DNA of 44,306 bases from Clostridiales bacterium UBA1390 (GTDB taxonomy: Bacteria; Bacillota; Clostridia; Lachnospirales; Bianqueaceae), in assembly GCA_002305315.1 (NCBI GenBank), contig DBQQ01000013.1:1-44306 (forward strand), given 5' to 3'. The notes beneath the pieces were generated by a model. That model saw nothing but the letters and a program-made list of their open reading frames with translations, was not told the origin of the DNA and made no database searches. The position numbers and the translations under genes were made by a program. Of the stretch, positions 34,523 to 41,961 are shown piece after piece (the first letter of the stretch is position 1; each line of letters opens with the position of its first letter).

Positions 34523-35482
34523 ATGTTACATACAATGGGATTCCCAATTAACAGTAAAGAGAATGAAAATCGTCGAGCAATTGTGCCAGATCACATTAAA
34601 TTGATGAAGCATCCGGAATGCTTATTTATTGAGCAGGGTTATGGTAAAGTACTGGGTGCGAGTGATGACGAATATGCTGAACTTGGTTGCCATATCTGTG
34701 ACCATGATGAAGTGTTGCAGAAGGATATAATATGTGATCCCAAAGTTGGTGATGCAGATTATTTGGAAAAGCTGCACCCTGGTCAGGTTATTTTTGGCTG
34801 GGTGCATGCTACTCAGAATAGAGATATCACTGATAAAATAGTAAATACTGGATTGACTGCCTATGCTTGGGAAAAGATGGAGGATAGAGGTAGACATGTT
34901 TTCTGGAGAAACAATGAGCTTGCGGGAGAAGCGGCTGTTATGCACGCATTTCAGTGCTATGGGAAAATGCCTTACGAAACAAATGTTGCAGTGTTGGGAC
35001 GCGGTAATACAGCGCGAGGAGCAATAAAAGTCCTTAATATGCTTGGTGCGAACGTTATGCAGTATGACAGACGTACAGAGAAATTACTAAGAGAAGAACT
35101 TGGAAAGTATGATGTGATCGTAAACTGTGTTCTCTGGGATGTAATGAGAAATGACCATATCATCTGTAAAGAAGATTTGAAACGGATGAAAAAGAATTCC
35201 ATGATCATTGATGTAAGCTGCGATCGAAATGGAGGAATTGAGTCCAGTATTCCGACAACAATCGAGGCTCCAACTTATTATGTTGATGGTGTTCTTCACT
35301 ATGCTGTTGATCATACGCCCGCTCTTTTCTATAAAACCTTTACAAAGGAAAATTCGGCATTGATATATCCATTTATTGAAGAATTATTGACAGACGAATT
35401 AGGAGCGGTATTGCAGAAATCACTAATTATCCAAAACGGAAGAATAGTTGATAAAGAGATAAGAGAATACCAAAATAGATAA
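34523..35482 (+). CDS. N5-(carboxyethyl)ornithine synthase-like dehydrogenase
   Basis: This 319-residue member of the alanine dehydrogenase/PNT-like family is close in layout to CeoS of Lactococcus lactis, which reductively condenses pyruvate with the side-chain amino group of ornithine or lysine using NADPH. The N-terminal MGFPINSKENENRRAIVP and EQGYG are typical. The Rossmann motif VAVLGRGNTARGAIKVLNML (155-174) binds the coenzyme, and HYAVDHTPALFYKT forms part of the active-site end. GGAGGG sits 8 bases before ATG 34523. An ordinary alanine dehydrogenase is less likely, given length and the N-terminus, but I cannot exclude it. Context next to ugd and the TupA-like gene suggests supply of a carboxyethyl amino acid for decorating the polysaccharide (inference). 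Confidence 0.82.
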   Translation: MLHTMGFPINSKENENRRAIVPDHIKLMKHPECLFIEQGYGKVLGASDDEYAELGCHICDHDEVLQKDIICDPKVGDADYLEKLHPGQVIFGWVHATQNRDITDKIVNTGLTAYAWEKMEDRGRHVFWRNNELAGEAAVMHAFQCYGKMPYETNVAVLGRGNTARGAIKVLNMLGANVMQYDRRTEKLLREELGKYDVIVNCVLWDVMRNDHIICKEDLKRMKKNSMIIDVSCDRNGGIESSIPTTIEAPTYYVDGVLHYAVDHTPALFYKTFTKENSALIYPFIEELLTDELGAVLQKSLIIQNGRIVDKEIREYQNR

Positions 35483-36018
35483 TCTTTCGTTCTATTTCTA
35501 AGTACGGATATAAAGAGATATATGTGAATAGGACAGTTTTATGTTGGTCTGTTTGATTCAAGAAAGTAAAAGGGGTTTCCGTTTAGGAAGAAAAAAGAAA
35601 ACCGTTCCTTCGGAAAACACGAATTAAGGCTATCGCTAGAACAGAGAAGGGATAGAATAGTACCTCTTGTTTCCCTCAATCCAGGTGTATATTGTGATAC
35701 CCCAACGAAGGAGTCAAGACCTGATGCAATTCATCCAGATGTTTAGTTATAGTACCACCTGGACGGCGAGGCTTGACATGGGACGGCAAAATTCCCCAAA
35801 CACCAAGATTGCCACATACAGTCGATAGTCTAAACACGTTATATTTGGTTGATGAGGGTTGCGACCAAATGCAGTTCCAATTTTTTTCTGCCTTTATCCG
35901 AAATAGTGGAAAACTGATTTGCGGAGTGTCCATATGCATCGGCTCGAAGATTATTTGTGAAATCAAAGGGTACAGATGAATAGATTGAGTTATTGTTTTT
36001 AATAGAAATGTGTAATTA
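35483..36018. other. Gap in the surface locus with degenerate sequence
   Basis: 536 bases without a convincing gene, continuing into the MITE-like element. An open minus-strand frame (35676-35966, 96 codons, containing CGNLGVWGILPSHVKPRRPG) lacks a ribosome site and a recognisable family; it may be the decayed end of a mobile-element or host gene. The DNA is AT-rich and has many stops in other frames. No terminator with a good U-tract was seen after the opine synthase homologue. Confidence 0.5.
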
Positions 36019-36291
36019 GGGTCTACTGAAAAAATAGAAATACGGAGATATAGAGAGAAAACACGAGTATTTAAGAGAATTTGCAGTGTTGGCTATTCCC
36101 CAGATTTGAGGGGGGGGGGGGAATCCTGGGAAGGTACGCATTCTGGGGTATTTTGTAGTGCCTTGAATTACCAGAAGGTGAACACTGCATTAACTATATC
36201 CGTGATTAACTCGCACAGAAACCGTTCAAATTTCTATATTCTCCAATATTTCAGCAGAATCCAGCGAAAAATGGATTTTTTCAATAGACCC
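36019..36291. mobile_element. MITE-like element with 17-bp terminal inverted repeats
   Basis: The left end GGGTCTACTGAAAAAAT (36019-36035) and the right end ATTTTTTCAATAGACCC (36275-36291) are inverted repeats with one mismatch. Both are bordered by TAATTA (36013-36018 and 36292-36297), which could be a target duplication. The 273-bp interior has no transposase frame. It contains a run of 12 G at 36110-36121 and CCCCAGA…TCTGGGG inverted words. The shape is that of a non-autonomous element moved by a transposase encoded elsewhere; family not identified. Confidence 0.72.
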
Positions 36292-36349
36292 TAATTAATC
36301 TTAACTGTTAATTGAATATAGATAAATGAGTCATTAGGGAGGGGACATT

Positions 36350-37669
36350 TTGCATAGTATAATTCTATATGTGGCTTTATTGGTGCTGGGGTATCAAGCG
36401 ATCCACAACATGTCAAAAGGAAATCCAAAGTGGATAATCAATTTGGCAATTTTGAGTTTTCTATCTACGTCAGTAATGTATTTATTTAAAGCTACCACTG
36501 TATTTACTGTAATTAATTTATTTGGAATACAAATCCATATGGATGATGTGATTCTAATAGTACTGATGATATATTCTGCAGTTCATTTTACTCAGAAAGG
36601 GCTTAAAATCTCAAAATTGGCATCTTGTATGCTGATGTTGATTATTCCTGTAATTACTTCATTGCTTAGAGGTATAACAGGAGGCGATATCGGAAATACG
36701 GTTTTTATGAACGACATACGGAAATATCTCTATTTTGTGGTCGCAATGATAGCAGCTGAATACACATTCTCTGACATGTATTCACAAGAGAGTTATGAAT
36801 CATGCAAGAAAAGTATAGATAGATTCATGAATGCAGCTGCAATTTACGTTTTTATAATTTGGGGAATGGATGTACTTCTAGGGATTAACAATTTGCCTGG
36901 CCAACAATATGGTACTTTAAGTGATGGCGGATCAACTTTTAGAATAATTCAACCTCAACATGTATTGATGATTGCTTTCTACAGCTTGTGGGAGTTATAT
37001 AATAACTTGAAAAATGACGGAGATATAAAAGCAAGGACAGTGCTATTTTCCGGAATTGTAATCTTGATGAAATGGCGAACCGTTGTAGCTGCGTTTCTGG
37101 TGGGAGTTGTTTTTGTTTTTGTTGATTATGTTAAAGAAAAGAGTATTAGTAAGCGACTCTTTTTCAAAATCGCTGTTTTGAGTGCTTTGTGTATACTCAC
37201 AGTATTGTTTGTAACTGATTTAGGAGCATCGGCAAATTCCTCTATATTGAACCTGTTTACTTCATTTGAATCTGTTAGTAAAAAAACAGGAACATTTGGA
37301 ACTAGAAGTCTTGTGTGGACGGCTTTGTTGCAATCGTTAACGGGAGTTAATGCAATCATAGGAAGACCGTTTGGAATGCATTTACAAAACGCTATGGCAT
37401 GGGAAGTTTCGGCACATAGCGGATATGTAGATTATATAATGGTAACGGGATATACCGGGATGCTACTCTTCGTTATTTTAATCGGATTTTTGCTTACTAA
37501 TCTGAACAAGCGGAAAATGAAATTGTTCTCTATTATACTAATATGTATGATAGTGTACTGGATTGGATATGGGTTCTCTGTCCATCAAGGCTTTATTCTT
37601 GGAATTATTGTTGCAGAAATAAAGAATCCTAGGAAGCAACATAAAACTATAGAGTTGACGGGAGAGTGA
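36350..37669 (+). CDS. Wzy-like polysaccharide polymerase
   Basis: This 439-residue polytopic membrane protein has about 10-12 hydrophobic segments and a large loop (about 185-205 and 290-340, extracellular in Wzy/O-antigen ligase proteins). Weak sequence conservation is normal for Wzy; context (between transferases and upstream of a flippase) is the main argument. It would join flipped repeat units outside the membrane. The start is TTG 36350, directly after GGGAGGGG, with no better in-frame codon. It follows the MITE-like element by 52 bases, so its promoter may lie inside or beside that element. Confidence 0.78.
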   Translation: MHSIILYVALLVLGYQAIHNMSKGNPKWIINLAILSFLSTSVMYLFKATTVFTVINLFGIQIHMDDVILIVLMIYSAVHFTQKGLKISKLASCMLMLIIPVITSLLRGITGGDIGNTVFMNDIRKYLYFVVAMIAAEYTFSDMYSQESYESCKKSIDRFMNAAAIYVFIIWGMDVLLGINNLPGQQYGTLSDGGSTFRIIQPQHVLMIAFYSLWELYNNLKNDGDIKARTVLFSGIVILMKWRTVVAAFLVGVVFVFVDYVKEKSISKRLFFKIAVLSALCILTVLFVTDLGASANSSILNLFTSFESVSKKTGTFGTRSLVWTALLQSLTGVNAIIGRPFGMHLQNAMAWEVSAHSGYVDYIMVTGYTGMLLFVILIGFLLTNLNKRKMKLFSIILICMIVYWIGYGFSVHQGFILGIIVAEIKNPRKQHKTIELTGE

Positions 37670-37671
37670 AA

Positions 37672-38484
37672 ATGATTATTTTACTGAATGAATCAGGTCA
37701 ATTGGGTAATAGATTGCGTTCGTTATCGAACTTACTTGCGCTTGGTATTGAAACAAATCAAACGATTTGGTGCCCAGTTGTTCCTGATGACCTTAAAAAG
37801 TATATTAATATGAGGGTACAAACAAAGAGAATCCCATCAGTCTATTTTTCCTATTCTGGGGCGATGTCCCTAATGGTGAAGGGTATTTCCAAAGTCGGTA
37901 TTTGGAAAAAAAGTCCTCCAGCGACACGCAAAATTAATATCTATGCAGACTGGATATCTTTTGCGCAACCAGAGCTTACATACAAGCATTACGATGCGGT
38001 GGCTGAGTATTTTGGATTTTGCAGGGAATTTGTGGAGCATTGCTCTGGTTTGCTGCCCCAGAAGAACAATAAGCAGGAAATACGCGTTGCTGTGCATTTA
38101 AGAAGAAATGATTATAAGTATTGGAAAGATGGTAAATACTATTACGAAGAATCTGTGTTTATGAATCAGATGATGTCAATTTACAATGAAAATCACAATG
38201 TTCAATTTCTCATTTTTACAAATGACAAAATTGATAAAGAATCATTTTGCGGGAAAGAGTTCCCTGTTTATTTTATGCATGGATCCGCTTTTGAGGATTT
38301 GTGTACGATGTCAATGTGCGATTACATATTTGGCCCCCCTAGCACATATTCTGCATGGGCGGGTTATATCGGAAACAAGCAGCTCGCTTGGTTAAGAAAT
38401 AAATCATATGTGTACAGGCTCAATGAATTCCAAAGGGTGCCTGAATCTATGGAGAAAACGAAACAATTTTGGGAATTGGAATAA
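37672..38484 (+). CDS. GT11-like (fucosyltransferase-type) glycosyltransferase
   Basis: This 270-residue protein resembles alpha-1,2-fucosyltransferase-type enzymes. It has the N-terminal LNESGQLGNRLRSLSNLLAL (acceptor/dimer region, compare GxxGNQ in GT11), VHLRRNDYKYW (the donor-binding HxRRxDY motif, about 143-153) and FLIFTNDKID with CDYIFGPPSTYSAWAGYIG (C-terminal motif). Donor need not be GDP-fucose. ATG 37672 is favoured over an in-frame GTG 37666, since GGGAGA would abut the GTG. It begins 2 bases after the polymerase stop. Confidence 0.78.
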   Translation: MIILLNESGQLGNRLRSLSNLLALGIETNQTIWCPVVPDDLKKYINMRVQTKRIPSVYFSYSGAMSLMVKGISKVGIWKKSPPATRKINIYADWISFAQPELTYKHYDAVAEYFGFCREFVEHCSGLLPQKNNKQEIRVAVHLRRNDYKYWKDGKYYYEESVFMNQMMSIYNENHNVQFLIFTNDKIDKESFCGKEFPVYFMHGSAFEDLCTMSMCDYIFGPPSTYSAWAGYIGNKQLAWLRNKSYVYRLNEFQRVPESMEKTKQFWELE

Positions 38485-38553
38485 TCTCTACAGATGCGTA
38501 TGGCGGCTGCTGCCACATTCTGTCTGAAGGTGTGAACTAGGAGAAAATGGATA

Positions 38554-39534
38554 ATGAAAGCTACACCACTACTATCAATCCTGATTCCAGCTTATAATGC
38601 TGAAAGAACAATTGAGTCTTGTTTGGATTCGATTATTGCGCAGGAACCAAATGTTTATGAAATAGTTGTTATAGATGATGGTTCAACGGATAAAACACAT
38701 AGTCGACTCCTTAGATATAAGGATATGGATCAGGTTACAATCATCCAGCAGGAAAATAAGGGTGTATCTCTCACAAGACAGGCTTTGATTGAAAATGCCA
38801 GAGGTAATTATGTGATGTTTTGTGACGCGGATGACTGCTTGGAGCCAACGGCAATACAGCATGTTCGTAATGTTCTTTCTGTAAACGATAGCAGCGAGAC
38901 GAGCAAGGTAGATTTATATGTATTTGGTTATAACCTTGTTCGGGTTGAAGGGAAAAAAAGAGTTGCGGACAGAAAGCGAAAGCCTGGAATATACAGCAAA
39001 GATGAGTACGCCAAGGATCATGTTCGTGGATTTGATGACTTGTATTATTCTGCTTTGTGGAATAAATGTTATAGACGAGAATTGTTTTTTGAACCCAAAG
39101 AGCTGATTTTTGAAACGCTGATCGAAGATGTAACGTTCAATGTTGATTATGTGAACAGATGCAAAAGTGTCTGTTTATCTGATACGATTATTTATAACTA
39201 CAACCAGATCGGAGAGTCGCTGACGCGCTCCAAAAGGGCGGATACGGGGGCAGATATTCTAAGAGCGCTGAATGCGTTTTTGGTGTTCTATGATAAGGCA
39301 TTGGAGGCTTATCCTAAATATGAAATGTACATTGGAAGGTATATCTGTGTTAAACTGCTTCAGTTAAAGAAACGAGCGAGGAAGATCAAAGATAGAAAAG
39401 TGGAGGAAAAGATTCAGGCAGTTTTGGAAAAGCATAGAAAACGAATTGGATTTCAGTACGATGTTGCCATGCTAAAATTGAGCGTGTTCGAGCTAAAGAC
39501 CATTGTGAAAAAGACGCTGGCACACATTAAGTAA
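38554..39534 (+). CDS. Glycosyltransferase family 2
   Basis: This 326-residue GT-A transferase starts with PLLSILIPAYNAERTIESCL, has VVIDDGSTDKT (41-44 DDGS) and the metal-binding FCDADDC (Asp91, Asp93). WNKCYRRELF and LIEDVTFNVDY (ED catalytic-base region) follow. The C-terminal 80 residues are basic and helical. It adds a sugar of the repeat unit at the membrane. ATG 38554 has AGGAG 10 bases upstream. The 69 bases before it hold no gene. Confidence 0.92.
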   Translation: MKATPLLSILIPAYNAERTIESCLDSIIAQEPNVYEIVVIDDGSTDKTHSRLLRYKDMDQVTIIQQENKGVSLTRQALIENARGNYVMFCDADDCLEPTAIQHVRNVLSVNDSSETSKVDLYVFGYNLVRVEGKKRVADRKRKPGIYSKDEYAKDHVRGFDDLYYSALWNKCYRRELFFEPKELIFETLIEDVTFNVDYVNRCKSVCLSDTIIYNYNQIGESLTRSKRADTGADILRALNAFLVFYDKALEAYPKYEMYIGRYICVKLLQLKKRARKIKDRKVEEKIQAVLEKHRKRIGFQYDVAMLKLSVFELKTIVKKTLAHIK

Positions 39535-39563
39535 AAACGGCCTAATGATAAGGAGAACAATAT

Positions 39564-40721
39564 ATGAAAAAGATTTTTCTTGTTACCTGGTTTACGTCAG
39601 AAAACTATGGAACATGTTTACAGGCTTATGCGACGAATCGCGTGTTAACTCATGCTGGTCATGATGTCTGTTTTTTGGAACGGCGTACATACTATTCCTT
39701 AGGAAAGATGAATTTTTTGATTCCGAAAGTTCTGGGGACGGTTAAGTCGAAATTAAAGAAAAAACAGGCTTTTGATTATGGCATTTATAAAGATGAGCAT
39801 GATAGGAAAGTAAAAAAAACCAGTCAGCTCATATCAGATACATACAGAACGAAGAATATTTCAAACCGCAAAGATATTGCGTACATAGAAAATGAATATG
39901 ACTGCTATCTTGTGGGTAGTGACCAGATGTGGAATCCTTGGGTCGTTAGACCGCAGTATCTGCTTGACTTTGTACCGTCGAAGAGCACAAAACCCAAGTA
40001 TTCTTATGCAGCAAGCTTCGGCGTTGACTACATTCCAGACAAGAAGATTGGACTGTACAAGAAATACTTACCTTCGTTCAGTTGCATTTCTGTACGCGAA
40101 GAAAAAGCTGTTGAGCTTGTGAAGAGTATTACAGGGCAAGAAACTACCTTAGTAGTAGATCCTACCTTCCTGCTGGAACAGGATGAATGGCGAGACTTTT
40201 CTATGCGCTCCAATAGTGTGAAAGAACATAATTTAGAGAACTATATCCTGTGCTATTTCCTTGGTGAAGTATACGATCACCTTACCGCGGTAAAGAATAT
40301 GGCAACAAAACTGGGCATGAAAGTTGCAATTATTGCAATGAGAGCGTCCGACTATAAGCTCGATGATCCGGACGTAACAGTGATAGCCGATGCATGTGCC
40401 TATGATTTTGTTTCTCTGATTGATCAGGCAGGATTGGTGTGCACAGACTCGTTCCACGCTGTTGTTTTTTCATTTCAATTGAATACGCCTTTCTACTATT
40501 TCCCTCGTTTTCGCGTGGGAGATCCTGGCTCTCAGGACACCAGACTGCGGAATATTATGAACCGCTTTAAGCTGACAGATTCTGCATGGAGTGAGAATCT
40601 GACGGTTGAAGATATGAAGAAGCATCTGGAACCGGATTATGCAGAGGGGTATACAGTCTTGGGCAGAGAACGCGAAAGTAGTAGAGCATTCTTGCTAGAT
40701 ATGGTGAATGGGGTGAAATAA
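39564..40721 (+). CDS. Polysaccharide pyruvyl transferase
   Basis: This 385-residue protein of the CsaB/WcaK/EpsO superfamily adds pyruvate ketals from PEP to sugars of surface polymers. Seen are VTWFTSENYGTCLQAYATNRVL at the N-terminus, YLVGSDQMWNPW (about 113-124), YAASFG, CISVREEKAVELVK and the C-terminal LVCTDSFHAVVFSFQLNTPF, all family landmarks. AAGGAG is 9 bases before ATG 39564. The stop overlaps the next start (TAATG), so it is translationally coupled to the iron-sulfur protein. Confidence 0.92.
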   Translation: MKKIFLVTWFTSENYGTCLQAYATNRVLTHAGHDVCFLERRTYYSLGKMNFLIPKVLGTVKSKLKKKQAFDYGIYKDEHDRKVKKTSQLISDTYRTKNISNRKDIAYIENEYDCYLVGSDQMWNPWVVRPQYLLDFVPSKSTKPKYSYAASFGVDYIPDKKIGLYKKYLPSFSCISVREEKAVELVKSITGQETTLVVDPTFLLEQDEWRDFSMRSNSVKEHNLENYILCYFLGEVYDHLTAVKNMATKLGMKVAIIAMRASDYKLDDPDVTVIADACAYDFVSLIDQAGLVCTDSFHAVVFSFQLNTPFYYFPRFRVGDPGSQDTRLRNIMNRFKLTDSAWSENLTVEDMKKHLEPDYAEGYTVLGRERESSRAFLLDMVNGVK

Positions 40722-41902
40722 TGGATAATAATAAACTGATTGAACGCTCCAAATGTAGCGGATGTGAAGCATGCAAGGATATCTGTCCCAGTAAGGCTAT
40801 CCGAATGGAACGTGACGATGACGGTTTTTACTTTCCTGTAATTCAGGAAGATATTTGCATCAATTGCGGAGCTTGTACGAAGGTCTGTCCGGTTGGGAAG
40901 GAAAACACATTTCGTAAAGTTGATTACAATGATACGCTTGCTTTTGGTGGATACAATACAAACGTTGAGGAACTTCGTAACTCCTCGTCGGGAGGCTTTT
41001 TTGGCAGCCTCGCAAAATATGTGACGGACAACGGCGGCGTTGTGTTTGGTGTTGTTTACCAGGATAATTTCCGTAGAGTAGTATATGCCGCGTCTGATGA
41101 AGTGTCCATAGATGAAATGAGAGGCTCTAAGTACGTTAGTGCTGAGAAAAATGGTGTCTACTTAAAAGCAAAGGCGCAGTTAATGACGGGCAGGCTGGTT
41201 TTATTTGTGGGATTGCCCTGCGAAATCGCGGCACTGTATGCTGTACTGAAAAAAGGTTACGATAATCTGATTACCTGTGAGCTTATCTGCGCAGGACCTG
41301 CTAGCTATAATGTGCATGATGCCCAGTTGGATTGGCTGGAAAACAAATATAAAAAGACAACCTCTTATTATACATACAGATCAAAAAAGTATGGTTGGGT
41401 TCCTCTTTGCTTAAAGGCTAAAAACGGAAAACATATATATGATGTTGTATATGAAAAGACTTTGTTTGGAATCGGATTCCCCTATGCGAAACGTCTCTCT
41501 TGTTTCAATTGCTGGTTTAAGGATTCTAGAAGACTGGCGGATTTTACAATTGGCGATTTCTGGCGAGTGAATAGAGGGGAGAAATACTATAATGAGGAAG
41601 GAACCTCGGTAGTCTTTGCGCGAACAAAAAAAGCGGAAGAAATAATAAATAAGTTGGATAGTTTTAAGAAGGTAAAAGTTCCGGAAGAGACCGCTTTGAG
41701 AGGAAATTATACCCAGTTAAAGACTGCCAGCGAAATTCCTCAGAAGAGAGAAGAATATCTACGGGTCCTGAGTTCACAGGGAGCAAACCTGAAGGCATAT
41801 GATAGCTTTAAACCTAAAATGAGTTTAAAGACCAAGATCAAGAAGTCCCTTCCTCCGGCTGTATATAGATTCTTGAGAAGATTCGACAACGGAAGATATT
41901 GA
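40721..41902 (+). CDS. FrhB-like protein with two [4Fe-4S] clusters
   Basis: This 393-residue protein has a ferredoxin-type N-terminus with two 4Cys motifs (Cys12, 15, 18, 22 and Cys46, 49, 52, 56). Behind it lies a coenzyme F420 hydrogenase/dehydrogenase beta-subunit-like domain (SSGGFFGSL, GSKYVSAEK, LFVGLPCEIAAL, CDLICxGP-like ELICAGPASYNVHDAQL). A C-terminal iron-sulfur-like Cys set (CFNCWFKDSRRLADFTIGDFW) follows. Such proteins regularly accompany pyruvyl transferases in Firmicutes and Bacteroidetes polysaccharide loci, but their reaction is unknown. F420 is not expected in this lineage, so a flavin is likelier (inference). The start overlaps the previous stop. Confidence 0.9.
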   Translation: MDNNKLIERSKCSGCEACKDICPSKAIRMERDDDGFYFPVIQEDICINCGACTKVCPVGKENTFRKVDYNDTLAFGGYNTNVEELRNSSSGGFFGSLAKYVTDNGGVVFGVVYQDNFRRVVYAASDEVSIDEMRGSKYVSAEKNGVYLKAKAQLMTGRLVLFVGLPCEIAALYAVLKKGYDNLITCELICAGPASYNVHDAQLDWLENKYKKTTSYYTYRSKKYGWVPLCLKAKNGKHIYDVVYEKTLFGIGFPYAKRLSCFNCWFKDSRRLADFTIGDFWRVNRGEKYYNEEGTSVVFARTKKAEEIINKLDSFKKVKVPEETALRGNYTQLKTASEIPQKREEYLRVLSSQGANLKAYDSFKPKMSLKTKIKKSLPPAVYRFLRRFDNGRY

Positions 41903-41961
41903 TTTCTCTTTACTATGCGATTGAAATTTGATCATTGTTCATACTGCAAGGAGAAAAATCA

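Noticed and set aside
36106..36294. Plus-strand frame across the G tract
   Set aside because: It lies wholly within the inverted-repeat element, has no ribosome site beyond the G run and no resemblance to any protein.
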